From assembly GCA_028622995.1 (NCBI GenBank), contig JAJQJQ010000005.1, forward strand, positions 4,588,001 to 4,652,000: a DNA stretch of 64,000 nucleotides, in the 5' to 3' direction. Source of the stretch: Panagrolaimus kolymaensis. Its lineage: Eukaryota; Nematoda; Chromadorea; Rhabditida; Panagrolaimidae. This document shows, piece by piece, positions 23,804 through 37,031 of the stretch. The first letter of the stretch is position 1. Every line of letters begins with the position of its first letter. The position numbers and the translations under genes were made by a program. The notes beneath the pieces are model-generated. The model did not search any database, had not been told where the DNA came from, and worked only from the letters and a program-made list of their open reading frames with translations.

Positions 23804-26800
23804 TTAAACAAAAGTGCTTCTAAGTGGTGGTCGATTAGAAGAGGAGGTGGATGCACGATGTTCACGACTTCCAGCTGGAAGTGTTGTGGGTGCATTGAGA
23901 ATTCGATGAAGTGGGGAATATTCACTTCGAGATCGATCCAATCCTTTGACGTAACTAAGCCCCGATTCAACTGTTTTTAAATTTTCAAGGATTTGTGCGT
24001 CACGAGCTCGCATTTCTGTCTTTAAAAAAACAAAATAATTAGAAAGTTTTTTAAAACTTGAAAACAAACGTACAATTTCTTTTTTTAAATGCCCAAACAA
24101 ATCGTTCCATGATTGGAATTGTTCAGGTGCTGCAGCAGCTGTGGATCGATTGCTACTTGAAATGCATGATGGAGCAGTGAAGTCACTTCCAGTTTGGGAT
24201 TTTTCATCCGATCCAGAAAATATGCCTTCATCGGGTGCATTTTGACCATTAATGGATTTATCTTGGGTGCTTGAAGAACATGATGGAGCTACAGAGGAAT
24301 CAAATTCCTCTGTCCCAACATCCAATTCTGTTTCTTCATCATTATTTTCTGATTCCACTTCATATTGAATGTTATATGGTAAATATGGAATTTCTTCAGG
24401 TTCTGGATATCTTAAAATAAAACCATCTCACACTAATTTATAAATTTCAAAAGCAATCAACGAACCTAATTTCATAAAAAGGACTTGTAGCAGCTTTAAT
24501 TCGATCAAGTTTTTGTTGACTTTTGCCCGATCGAAGTTTCTTAGGTAATGTGGTGCTATTATTGTAAAGTTTTTTAATGAAATTTTTTGTAGCTTGAAAA
24601 GCCCCAGGTTTTTGTTGTTGAGTTGTAGATAATTTTTGACCAAAAGTACTTAATTTAGCGCCCTTTGATGGTGCGATAACAGCAAAGCTAAAAAAAAGTA
24701 AACACATCTTATAAATAAGTTTTTTAAAGCTTTTGAAAAAACATTTTAGTGGACAAATAGTAATAATGTGGGCGGAAAGTGATGTAACGTTTTTAACCAT
24801 AACACTAATGAACTATTAGTTCGATGGTTACAGTAATGAAATAAATAAAAAAACTTACTGAGTTGCGCTATCAAAGCTTCGAGTTCTTTTATGTAAAAGT
24901 GGATTAAATCCTTCTAATTTATTTGATGATGTTGAAGCTTTTTGAAATGGTTGCCTTCGAAGTGAACGAGTAAAATCATTTGAATGAATTAAACGATCAT
25001 TTAAAGCATCCATCGAACGATTCATTCCCATATGACATCCTAATGGAAGGGTTGAAGTTGAATATGCATTATTATTTCGAGTAATACAATAATTAATATA
25101 ATCGGTTGATGAATAACAATCTGGATTAAATGATACCGTCATGGTACTTGAATTATTATCTACACGTCTTTTAGCCAATGATGGAGTAGTTTGGGATGCA
25201 CACTGATGATGGCGAGTTAAAAGTGGAATAGGCTCTGTTTTGCAACTAAAAAACATTATACTTTTTTTTAATTATGAAAAAGTAAAATAAAAGTGGATAA
25301 TAAAAAATAAATAGAGGGCTTAAAGAGATAAATTAGTCATAAATCAAGTCCAGAGCTTTGTAAAAAATGTAAGCAACAGAAGAAAAAAAAACGAAGTTGA
25401 ACGCATGTTGTCGCCGCGTAGGAGGAGGTTAGTTAAAAGAGATTGTAAACATATGGCATGGATAGTAAAAACGATCGCCAGTAAGCTAGCAGGCTACTTT
25501 TATTTTCCATCATCAGTGCCAAACTGATGCAGCCAGTAGAAACAAAAATGTATGTTAAAAAAAGCGAGTAAAAAAACTAATCGTCGTCAGCTGTTGTTAC
25601 TTGTGCGCAGTGTTTTTGATGTCTTTTTTTTGTTCAGTGTCAAAGACGATCATTCTTCTTCATTGCCCTGAGGGGAATGAGAAAAGATATCTTTATAATA
25701 AAGAGAGGATGGCTGGCAGATGGCCAGAAAGGTATATCCAAAAACCCAAAAACATTTATTTTTTTTTCGACAAAATAAAAAAAAGAAGTGTCAACTCAAA
25801 TGAGGATATAAAAAAGAGATAAATGAGAAAAAAAAGTTAAGGAAAAAGTAATAGCAATAATGCAAACTAAGAAATATATTTTCTTTTTTTTAAAAATGAA
25901 CCACTTGAGACTGCAGGAGATTGAAAAAGTGTTTGGGTAAAAAAAATAAGAAGGAGATTTCGGAAGCACAACTTTTTGCTAGTGTATCCGCCGCGCAACA
26001 ATGAATAAGTGTTTTTTAACCCGCAAAGTTGCAATCAAAAAAATATAGGAAAGATTTTGCTCTTCTTGCGTGGGAAATTTAAATGTCAATAAAGTTTTTT
26101 CAATGTTGGAAAGAAAAATAAAAAGTAAGTCAATTTTTTTTTCTTTCTTCAAATTCAGGAAATTTCAAAATACATGCTGCCAGATTTTGTGAGGAGGAAC
26201 GCAGCTCGAAGGAAATGAAAAAATGCAGATAAATCTTTGAAGAAAAAAATGGAAAAGCTTTTTTTTTTGAAAAGAAGAGCTTTAAATTAGTCAGCCTTTT
26301 TGGATTGTTTTCCGTATAACAAGCTTTAGTTTAAAGGAATGAAAAATAGCATATTTCCTGAGTTCTGACAAACTGTAAAGTAATAAACTACTAAAAGGAA
26401 GAATGAAAAATGACCAAAAGAAAATTGTATTTACTTCCAAGTTCATTTGAAAGTATTGGCTACCTTGGAAACATCCACTCAAACAATTTCGTGGATTGTT
26501 GTATGGAATCGAAAAAAATATGATGCATATCTCGAAAGAATAATTCCAAAATTAAAGGGTTCTTATGAGAAGTCAATTTTATCTTCAAATTTTTAGATTC
26601 AAAGCTAATAAAAAAGTTTACAACCTTTTTATAAGTTTTCAAAAAATCTTAAAAGACAGAAAACGTAAAAATGTTGATCCTCAAGGGATTTATTTAATTT
26701 TATTTTCTTAAAAGATATTTAAAAATGGATTTGAAAAAAAGAATCAAACAAAAAAAAAACATGAAAGAATTAAAAATTCGTTTGTTTTTTCTTTTGTGGT

Positions 26801-29051
26801 TTGCGGAATTAAACCCTTTTGAGGCTTTGCTATTCCTTTTTCTTCTATTAAACAATTCAAGGAGTCTTAAAAAAAGAATAAGAAACATCTCTAGGAGGTC
26901 TGAATAAAAGCCCCACTGTTTTACGATTAATGAAAGCCTTTTTTTAGTTTAAATGTCTTGAAAAAAATAAGCATCCATCCTTAAAAAGAATGGAAAAGGA
27001 AGAGGGAACACGACTCGACGAAGCCTACTCTCAATAAAGCAATGGTCACTCGATGGCTGTCAACAGCGGGCGGCAGTGGCGGCAAAATATACGACGACAA
27101 GAAGAAAAAAGCGATCATCAAAAAGGAGTGCCTGCTTCGTCTGCTGCTTGTTTGAACGCGATTAAAAACGAACTCTTCTTTTTGATTTTATTTTATATAT
27201 TTTTTTAAGGCTCTAAATCTCTCTCTTTTATGTTTGCTAACAGGAATAATAATAAAAAAGTATGCTGGAATTTAATTTTTTTTTGATGAAAGGAAAAGTG
27301 TGACAAAAATTGCGACCGACGGCTGCCCTAAAGGTGAACAACGATTTAATGTAAAAAAAAAGAAGGACATTCAGGAAGGCGAACAGAAGTTTTATGCAAA
27401 TGAGGGAAACAACAATGTTGTGGTCGTGAAAATGTGAAAGGATTAAAGCAGCAAAAAGGTAAAAAATAATAATACGTTTTTACTTTCTCTCTTTTTTTCA
27501 CTTTGCTTTGGTTTTTTGAAAGTTAAAATGTTTTTGCCAAATTTGCAGCCTTTTTAGTCAAGTTTTAAAACATGCGTAAAAAATGCAACAAACGATCGTG
27601 GTAATTTAATTTTCTAGCAAAAAAATGAACATCATGAAAAGAAAGAAAAAACAAGGAACAAAGAAGCACGCCGCTTCGGTAAATAGATAAATTTTTAACT
27701 TTTAAAATTCTAATATTAGATCAATTGACATTTTTTGAAGTTTTTGAACACAGGACAAAAGTTAAATGTTTGCTATGATAAACTCATTTTATGTTACCGA
27801 ATCTAAAGGATTTAAAGAAAATCTAAAACATTCCAAAAATAAATAAAAAGTTTAAAGAAAAAATTTAAAACTGTCTTTTGGCTTCCTTGCTAAAAAAAGC
27901 GTAATACGAGCTACAAGAATTAGAAAAATTTCAAAAAAACATGACTACATGAAACAAAACATTTGTTATTGGATATTCACAAAAATAAAAGTTAAAAGAA
28001 ATCTTAAAAATTGCGTAAAACTCTACAGCAAAATCATGTCAAGCGACAAACACCGGAAAAGATTTTTGTTAGAAAAAGATCAAATTGCAAAAAAGAAATT
28101 TGCAAACATTCATATTTCTTGCTTGCCTCCATTCTCATCGCTCACACTTGAAATAAACATTCATAAATATAAAAGAAAATTTTTAGGAAACCATTGAAAA
28201 AAGAAAGAAATATTTTGGAAAAGAAACCCAAAAAGCAATCCTCAGACAGTCGTCGTCGGTCATCAGCAACGAGGTAAAAAAAAAGATTGGAAAAGGATGC
28301 AATCACATATTTTTCCTTTCCTGAAGATTTGTTAGGACAAAAAACTTGAGCAGAAGGAAAAGAAAAAACGTTTTAACATCAAAAAAATCTTGGAAAATGA
28401 GGAGAAGGAAAGAAAGAGTGAGTAATCGGGAGAAGAACCAGCTTCAACAGCATCAGCAATTCTCGCATATTTTCTTTTTTTGAGGAGAAGATACAAACAA
28501 AAATGATTTTGAGACCCACTCAATATTTCTTCTCTTCTTTTTTTTCTTTCTTCCCGGAATGGACATAAGCTTTTAGTTAAACAAAAGCGAACGCTTCCCT
28601 CTATTTTCTTGCTCGATGATGATGATGCTGCTGGACATTTGACAACTAAGAAAAGAGAAAGGGAAAAGACAGAGGAAAAAACACATTAATGTTGAAAGTA
28701 GCTAAAAAACACTTACTTTTCTATTTCACTAATTTCATCCACTTCATCTTCAGTTGGAACAAGCGTCGGACATTCAATGGATTCATTGGATGCACAACCG
28801 GGTGTGTGAAGATCTTTTCTTGAACGATTTGTTATTGTTGTGGACGATGATGATTGCAATTGAGGGGTTTCTGATTGAGCTTTTTGCAAAGAATCGGGTG
28901 GATTAAGAATGCGACGTTTAGATTTTTCTGAAAATCTTTTAGCTTCTCCTGGTTTCCATGTACCAAATGAAATTGAACGATATTTATTAAATGATCCTCG
29001 AACATCATTATATGTGGGTAATGGAGGACGTTCGGGTAAAGCTGGAGGCAT
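23804..29051 (-). CDS. Serine-rich protein of unknown function with a very long intron
   Basis: Exons 28717-29051, 24859-25245, 24466-24687, 24074-24410 and 23804-24019 join in phase to 498 residues. No known domain was recognised. The N-terminus is proline-rich (MPPALPERPPLPTYND) and looks like an SH3-ligand segment. The centre has basic patches (FGQKLSTTQQQ, KKLRSGKSQQKLDRIK) and a YPEPEEIPYLPYN motif. The C-terminal third is acidic and Ser-rich, then has a short helical stretch (RARDAQILENLKTVESGL). Most of the chain looks disordered. Intron 1 is about 3.5 kb, against under 200 bases elsewhere in the gene. An acceptor ATCTCTTTTTAG precedes the ATG by about 28 bases. Confidence 0.65.
25246..28716 (-). 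other. 3.5 kb intron of the serine-rich gene
   Basis: A/T-rich with homopurine stretches. No nested gene was seen on either strand. Its size suggests regulatory content, or an undetected alternative first exon near 25.3 kb. Confidence 0.5.
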
Positions 29052-32000
29052 TTTTATTTGTGTGATTTTTTTTCCAAACTAAAAAGAGATTTTATTTAAA
29101 TTAAAATAAGAAAGATTAAAAGATGTAATGATCGCGAGTAAAATAGCTCAAAAATTTATTTTGAAAATGTAATACTCAATTTTATAAATTAAATTTAGAA
29201 AGAATTCTAAAAGCAAAGTTTACTAAAAAAGAAGTCCCATGTAAGAAAGATTCTAAAGGCTTTTTTAAAACCTGAGAAAGTAAGTTCCTTCGATAAGGAA
29301 GTAATCAAACCAAACGTATTTTTAATTTAAGTTCTTGATTTCACGTTTTACTATACGATGTTAATAGACCTGTTTCACCTATAACAATACCTCAAATGAG
29401 TTCAATTTCACTTATTAACGCTCCAAAACATTTTTTAAACAACCAAGGCCATAATCAATTACAAAAATTTTATTATATTTTTTTACAGAGAGAAAAATTA
29501 AAATTTACTTGTTTTTTTTGTTTCAAAAAAATAAAAGTTATTTCCGGAAGGATGAATCCGTGACTTATTTTTGTTTTAAAAAGAAATACATATGCGCAAA
29601 AGTGGCTGATGATGGCTCACTTGACTTTTTTTGCTGCGTGTGTTATTGTATTTACGCAATCATCAACCTACAAGCTTGCTTGCTTGAAAGAAAATGCTTT
29701 TACTGTTAAGTGGATCTTCCTCCTTCCTTCCTATCTTTCAAAGGTGAAGAAGATCGATGAAGAAAGAAAGAATAATAATAATATAGTGTATTTGGAAGGA
29801 TTTCAACTTGAAATTAGCGGCTAAATATTGTTGTCAAAGTTTAAAGTAAAACAAGCAAGAAAAAGAAGAAGAAAAGAAATAGAAAACAACAAGAAGTGGA
29901 ATTTAGAAATATGTATTTGGAAAAAAATATTATTATTATTTTTTGTGGTAAGTTATCTTTTGGAGAATTGTTATGAAAGTATGAAATAAATGTTTGCTGT
30001 AATTGAGCATAGTTTTTTTACACATGAATAGTTATGGAATGAAAGAAGGATGAATTTTGTGGAAGAATATTGATTAGGAACAATAATATGTTACAGCGCA
30101 TCCAATACTAATAGCGCAAAACCCATTTGATTTAAAATTAGCTTATTGAAACACCTCTTTCCAATAAAAACTTGCAAAATGATTTCAATTTATTGCAAAA
30201 TTGTTATCCGCGGAAGAACATTACATGCATGCGTTAATAAATTTGCACCTTTTTTACTAAAATAATGTCAATCGAGTTTTTAAGTTTTTTTGCAAAAAAA
30301 TCTCATTCTGCCTTATTTTAGAATTGTCTTGACTTTTCAACCAAAAAACTTGTATTCACTAAAAGATTTGTTTATCTATATAAAAAAAAACTCCTAAATA
30401 TGTCCATGTAACTACCTTTTTTAATTTTGCAACGATTAAAGTTTTTTTTGTTACTAAATTTAAAAGTTAAGTAGTAGCAGCAGAAGAAGAATCAAACAAA
30501 AAAGGTATCATAAAAAAGTGACATGAGATTACGCGAGCATAAAAACAAAAAAGCAACGACAAAAAATGAAATTAAAAAAAGCAAGCAAAAAGTAAAACAT
30601 AGGTCGGATAAAAAAAAGTCAACTACCCTCTATCTCTCTCTCTCTTTCAGCTTTGTAATAGATACTCAAGCTTTTGGCCTCGATTTAATTCAAATAAAAT
30701 AAAATTAATCCAACAAAAAATGATTACATTCAAAAACAAAAGTCGAACAAAAAAGCTTTGACAAAAACTTGAAATGAATCCAGTTAATTCAAGTTCTTAC
30801 AACTTTGTAACTAACTGACTGGATGTTGCTGATCTTAGTCGCATACTTAAGAAGAAAAGGTGAATAAAAATGTAGGTCAAACAACTTTTGAGTATCAAAC
30901 AAGTTAATGAAGCTATAAAAATGCCTGCCAGAGTCTTTTAGCTTTTCTTATTTATCTTTAATATTCAAACATCATCTTCGTCAACTAAACTCATCGACTA
31001 GTAATTAAGCATACTTAATGACGAGATATAAAAAAATCCGTGGTGGATATAAAAGTTGAATGTTTACAATTCCTCTTCATAGAAAAAAAAAATTAAAAAC
31101 TTACTTTAGAAAAAACAAAAAAAAGAACGCGAGACAAAATTCTCTCAGATGCAAATAAACACCGGAAGCAGCAGCGTCAGCAGCGACGATGATGACAAAG
31201 TTTAATTAAGTTAAATATTTGACAGTTTTTGAGTCATCGCCTAAGCTTTCAAATATCCACCCAATGTTGTCGTCTCTCTTCAAGTTCAGAGAGAGATTCG
31301 TATAATGTCGATTAGGTTTTTTCTTATGAGAAGAAAAAATAATATTGAAATAAATCGTTGATGATGAATGTTGAAGTCAGCCGTCGTCTGTCGAGAATAT
31401 AATAAAAATGAAAACTAACTCAAATCTTTTTTGTTACTGATGATGATCGTTTAAGAGCGAAATAAAAGAAGAAGTAACAAAGACGACAAAAAAATGGCTA
31501 TTGAACCGTACTTTTTTTCTCTCTCATTTTCATTCTTGTTTGTGTGATGATTGAGAAAGGAGGTGGTGGAAGAAAAAAATAAAATAAAAAGCGTGTTCTA
31601 CTCATAATCTGACAAATATGACGGGTAACTCAACTCCTTGTCTTTTTTTCCGCTCTTCAAGTATCTTTACAAAAAAAAGTTTTCTTTCCTTGTGCCTCGA
31701 CAATTATATTTGAAGATGGTTAACGTTAAAAAAATCATATGGTTTTCAAAAAACGTATTGTTTAAAATATTATCTTTGCTAGAAAAATTAACGTTTTCAA
31801 GTAAAAAAGTAAACAATTTCAAAAAATTTTGTTAAACCAGCAAAAAATTGTGTGTGAAGAGCCACAAAGATCAACGATAAAGGTAGCCCCACGAAACTAA
31901 ACCAGCATCTATGATAAACCTTCGCAAAAACTAAATAAAAATCAAATGAAAGCTACCATTTTTATCAATCAAAGAATCACATAAAAATCAGTTATTTCAC

Positions 32001-32062
32001 GTTAAAAAGCCGCATAATTTGGGCAATTAAAATAGCGGAAGTTGGACGAGAAGAATAAGAAG
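29052..32062. other. Gene-poor interval
   Basis: About 3 kb upstream of the serine-rich gene. Only short frames through homopolymers. Nothing supportable as a gene or RNA. Confidence 0.45.
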
Positions 32063-33628
32063 CATATAACTCATTTTTTTTGAAAATCGAGCTTTTCTGT
32101 AAAAAACCGGAACAGCAAAATTTTTTTTCTGTTTTTTTATGACTGAAAACTCGATCCTAGGGGTTTCTAACTATGAAAATGACTAAAATAGAGGCCGTTT
32201 TGCCATTTGATATACTCATTCTGGAGATACAGTAATCTAATCAGCATAATTATGGTTTTTTTATTTTTTAAAAGTTTTATATACCATTCGATTCGTAAAA
32301 ATGTGCTGAACAACATTGTAATTGATCCCAACCATCGAAGTTCATATAAAAATAGCATTATACCGCTATAAAAGATTATGAATTATGGTTTTGACTGGAG
32401 AAGTATGTCGTAAAGTCCGAATTGGGGAGTTTTCTCAACGGAATTAAATTCTCCATATATTTTTGCATATTTGTGCCGAAAAAAACTAAAAATTTTTAAG
32501 CAATACGTATATCAACCTCCAACAAGAAGATGGTACACCAATATGAGGTATATGGACAAGTATATCATAAATACCTGTAAAAATTCCAAAATCTATCCAA
32601 ACGTAGAAAAAATTATTTAATGATTTTACAAATCGAAAAAAAAAATATTCCTTGACTAAATGATTTTTCCTGAATTTTAGAAGTTTAATAGTAGCACACG
32701 ATAGGTAAAAAAAATAAAAATTCTCTAAACCTTCAATTTATTTTTAAACTCATCATTTCTAGACGTAATTTGGGTCGTAGAAACCGAATTTGACATTAGT
32801 TTCTAACGAGTTATTACTTATAATGAAGTTATGACTAATCGAAAATTTGCATATTTCAAAAATTCATAACTCGAGAATTAGCCAATGAAATGTATGTGTG
32901 GCTATCAAATTCGGTTTCTATGACCCAAATTACGTCTAGAAATGATGAGTTTAAAAATAAATTGAAGGTTTAGAGAATTTTTATTTTTTTTACCTATCGT
33001 GTGCTACTATTAAACTTCTAAAATTCAGGAAAAATCATTTAGTCAAGGAATATTTTTTTTTTCGATTTGTAAAATCATTAAATAATTTTTTCTACGTTTT
33101 TGGATAGATTTTGGAATTTTTACAGGTATTTATGATATACTTGTCCATATACCTCATATTGGTGTACCATCTTCTTGTTGGAGGTTGATATACGTATTGC
33201 TTAAAAATTTTTAGTTTTTTTCGGCACAAATATGCAAAAATATATGGAGAATTTAATTCCGTTGAGAAAACTCCCCAATTCGGACTTTACGACATACTTC
33301 TCCAGTCAAAACCATAATTCATAATCTTTTATAGCGGTATAATGCTATTTTTATATGAACTTCGATGGTTGGGATCAATTACAATGTTGTTCAGCACATT
33401 TTTACGAATCGAATGGTATATAAAACTTTTAAAAAATAAAAAAACCATAATTATGCTGATTAGATTACTGTATCTCCAGAATGAGTATATCAAATGGCAA
33501 AACGGCCTCTATTTTCGTCATTTTCATAGTTAGAAACCCCTAGGATCGAGTTTTCAGTCATAAAAAAACAGAAAAAAAATTTTGCTGTTCCGGCTGAAGC
33601 TCGATTTTCAAAAAAAATGAGTTATATG
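32063..33628. mobile_element. Large palindrome (foldback element), arms about 730 bp
   Basis: Left arm 32063-32793 and right arm 32905-33628 are near-perfect inverse copies around a 111-bp spacer. The outer ends read CATATAACTCATTTTTTTTG and its inverse. The single 63-codon frame in each arm is the same frame mirrored (one residue differs) and is not a convincing gene. No clear target duplication was found. Such a structure is either a foldback transposon or an inverted duplication. It would form a long hairpin in RNA or single-stranded DNA. Confidence 0.85.
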
Positions 33629-33798
33629 TTTCTAGTTAATGCAAAAGATGAAAGAAAGAGGTCGCAACTAATTGTGCCATTAAAAAAAAAGACAAAACAA
33701 AAGGCTATTAATTTTTTTATGCCGTAAAAAATGTCGGATAACGGAGATCCACTGTTTTTCCATTTTTTAAAAGCATTATTTTTTTAATCAAAAGAAAT

Positions 33799-34291
33799 GA
33801 CGGTGCCTTTTTTAAAGATAGTCATTTAAAGATATGATTTTAACGGAAGAAATTTTAACGATAAGAATATTAAAGATTTGAAATTCGCCGATAGAATTTT
33901 CGCGACGGGATTTTAAAAGACAGTAATTTTACAGACAGACGACACACGATTTGATTTTCAAAGATAGGACATTAGCGGATACAGTCATATCTTGTTATTA
34001 AATCGCTGAAATAAAAATGTGTTGAGTACTTATTGAGCGCTGTGATGAAGCGCACTCATTCCAACAAACAGAAAAAAATTTGACAATATGGATAATGAGA
34101 TAAGACTGTATCCGCTAATGTCCTATCTTTGAAAATCAAATCGTGTGTCGTCTGTCTGTAAAATTACTGTCTTTTAAAATCCCGTCGCGAAAATTCTATC
34201 CGCGAATTTCAAATCTTTAATATTCCTATCGTTAAAATTTCTTCCGTTAAAATCATATCTTTAAATGACTATCTTTAAAAAAGGCGCCGTC
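33799..34291. mobile_element. 493-bp inverted-repeat element with 7-bp target duplication AAGAAAT
   Basis: Arms 33799-33986 and 34104-34291, 188 bases each, are near-perfect inverses with outer ends GACGGTGCC and GGCGCCGTC. A direct repeat AAGAAAT flanks it at 33792-33798 and 34292-34298. The arms are made of a loosely repeated unit of about 20 bases built on TTTTAACG and AAAGATA words. There is no coding capacity. The superfamily is uncertain, since 7-bp duplications occur in few families. Confidence 0.8.
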
Positions 34292-34298
34292 AAGAAAT

Positions 34299-37031
34299 AA
34301 AGGAAAAGGCAAAAAAAGAAAGAAAATGAGGCCATAACGAGTTTCGCGCAATATATGAAAAAATCCCTTACGGCGACACTAAGAAATAAAAAATACATTC
34401 CAAAGTTATAAAAAAATGAAGCGCTCAATTAAATAAAACTAAAGAAAACCCATAAAGCTTATTTCTTCTATTCTATTCTCTCTTTTTAAAATGATTTTCT
34501 TTTTTCTTCTTGCTTCTTTCTATTTTGAAGCGTAAATGAACCATGAATATTCTTCATTCCTTTATAAAGAAGCATCAAATAAGAAAAAGGGTTTCCACAA
34601 AAAGACATATGGCAAAAAAAGCTTCGAAGAAATAATAATAACGCTTTTATTATTATTTTTCATACGTAATTTTTTAGAGTCAGTCAGTGTCACACCAACA
34701 TCTGCGGTTTTTATTACAAAATAAAGTTATTACTTTCACAGTTACAGTAACAGTAATCTCTTTATTACCTCGATAATAAACAAAAGCTTTTTTTTATTAA
34801 AAAAAACTACTCTAAAAAATAATAAAGATCAGAATATTTTCGCAAAAAAAGTTAACTTCTAAAAAATAGTAACGTTTATTTTACGATTTTCCAACCTTTA
34901 AAGAATTTTAACTTAAAATAAAAAAAATAAAAATAGGAGGAAAGAAAACGATATCCATGAAAATAAGAAAGAGGAAACAAGGAGGAAAAAAAGAATATAC
35001 AATATATAGCTTTCAAAAGATGAAATTTGATCTTCAAAGAAAGCAGGCAAGCAGCATTCATTGTTTGATGGCGGTCAAACGCGTGTCCGCGCAAAAGAAT
35101 CCAAGCATGAAAAGAATAAAATAAAGAAAGTTGTGAAATTACGCAACTTCATTCGTTCACTCAATCTTTAAAAAATTCAAAAAAAAAAAAGAAGAGGAAA
35201 TTGAAAGAGAAACATTTCAATGGGTCAACCACAATCTTTGAAAAATGGCAAACCTTTGTTTTCTTTAACCATAAAAATACTTTTTTGTGTCGTTGCTTTT
35301 GCTCGAACATTATTGATAGATGAAGCCCTAACAAGTCAGCAAGCAAAAGAGAGAGAAGGAAAAATGGAAGAAGCCTTAAGCGATAATCATCGCAAACACC
35401 TTTTTCATTATTTTTTTCGTTGGTGGTGCTTGATTAGAAAAGTGTTTGTATGAATATTTGTGCATTAATCTGATGACACTGAGCCGCGGGCTGCAATCGC
35501 CACGCGAAAGAAATAATAATCAAGAATGTTTAGTGTTTATAAGTAGTATCTTAATATTGTCCGTAATGTTTACTTTTCAGTCACGGGAAATGAAACTTGT
35601 AATGTTCGAAGGAAAAAAAATAACAGTTCCAAACCAAATCCGAGAAGGAAGCTTCGCAACAAAAAAAATCTATGAAAAATCCTAAAGATTGAGGAGGTAG
35701 TGGTAATAAATAAGTTAGACGTGGATCAAAACAAAAACACAAAAATAAAATGTAAAAAAAGCAGAAAAAAACTTTGGAAAATAATTTTGCACTTGAATAT
35801 TAAAAATTCTGTTTTCATTTTCATAATTCTTTTGTCAAAAATAATTTTAGGAAAAAGAAGGAGGGGGGAAGATAATCAAAAAAGCATGCAAAAATATGAT
35901 GCAAAGAAAAAAAACTTATTTTTCATTCATTCAATTTTTTTTCTTCAACGCTCGAGGAAATGTTTTTCTTTTTCATCTTCTGACTCTTTTTTCATTCAAG
36001 TTTTTTAACCAAAAAAATGATGAACACTTGCTTGCTTGCGCGCTGCTCCGCTTGAATCAAAGCAACAAACAACATGAGCATCGAACGATGATGACCAGAC
36101 TAAAAATGGGATTTAAAAGAAGAAGGAAATTTTTTTGACAAAGCAACAATTTCAGCCTTCTAAATACAAGTAAGAAAAAAGGAAAAACAAACTTTTTGTA
36201 TTTAAATTCAAAAAAAAGAAGATTGGATTAAAAAGAAAAAAACTATAGGTCCGTGAATGCGCAATTGCACCTTTGTCTGCTGGCATGCTTGCTATTTTTT
36301 CACGCAACTTTTTTATTGCTATACTTCTTTTTTTTTTAATTCTTTTAATTCATCCTTCATTTCCATGACCAAAAAAGTAAAGACTGGATCAAGTGAGATT
36401 TCACTTTATTAAGATTTTCTTCGCCTCCTTTTTTTCTTTTTAATTGGAATGTTGAGTAACAAGCAATTGTAACAAGAAAAAGTGACTACCACCACTTCAA
36501 AGAAAACTAAAAAAAATCGCCGCCATTGAAAAAAAAACTAAAGGATGTTGTTGTTCTTTTCATCATCGCCGTCGTCATCTTCATCATCAGTTGGCATTTT
36601 TATTTTATAATTTGTAGTAAAAACATTTCTCAAATTTTTAGTATGCAGTAGTGGCTATTTTTAAAGGATTAACAATTGCTTTTTAGCAACAAAAAATTAT
36701 TTTGATCACTAAAAAACAGCAGCAATCGGCAAGAAAAAAAAAACATCGATCAACAAATTTTCTCTTTTTGTTCAACCTATTTTTTTACGATGACAGATTT
36801 TCAATCAAAAGAAAAAAATCAGCCAACATTACTTTTTTTATGTCCTTTGACCATCGATAAACTTTTTTCTCCTTGTCACTCAACTTCCTAATTGACAAAT
36901 CTTTTCAAATTCCTAATCTCGTCCTTCCTTTAAGAATGTCCAATCAACAACAAAAAAATTTACAAGATTATATTAAAATTTATTTGTTACAAATTTAATT
37001 TAAACATTAAAGAATATTACAAAATACAAAA
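34299..37031. other. Gene-poor interval
   Basis: About 2.7 kb, A/T-rich with homopolymers. No gene was recognised. The right end contains the 3' UTR of the LDLa gene. Confidence 0.45.

Noticed and set aside
32167..33533. Two nearly identical 63-codon frames, one in each arm of the palindrome
   Set aside because: Same sequence read twice through the inverted repeat. No motif, no start context and no codon bias, so not called as genes.
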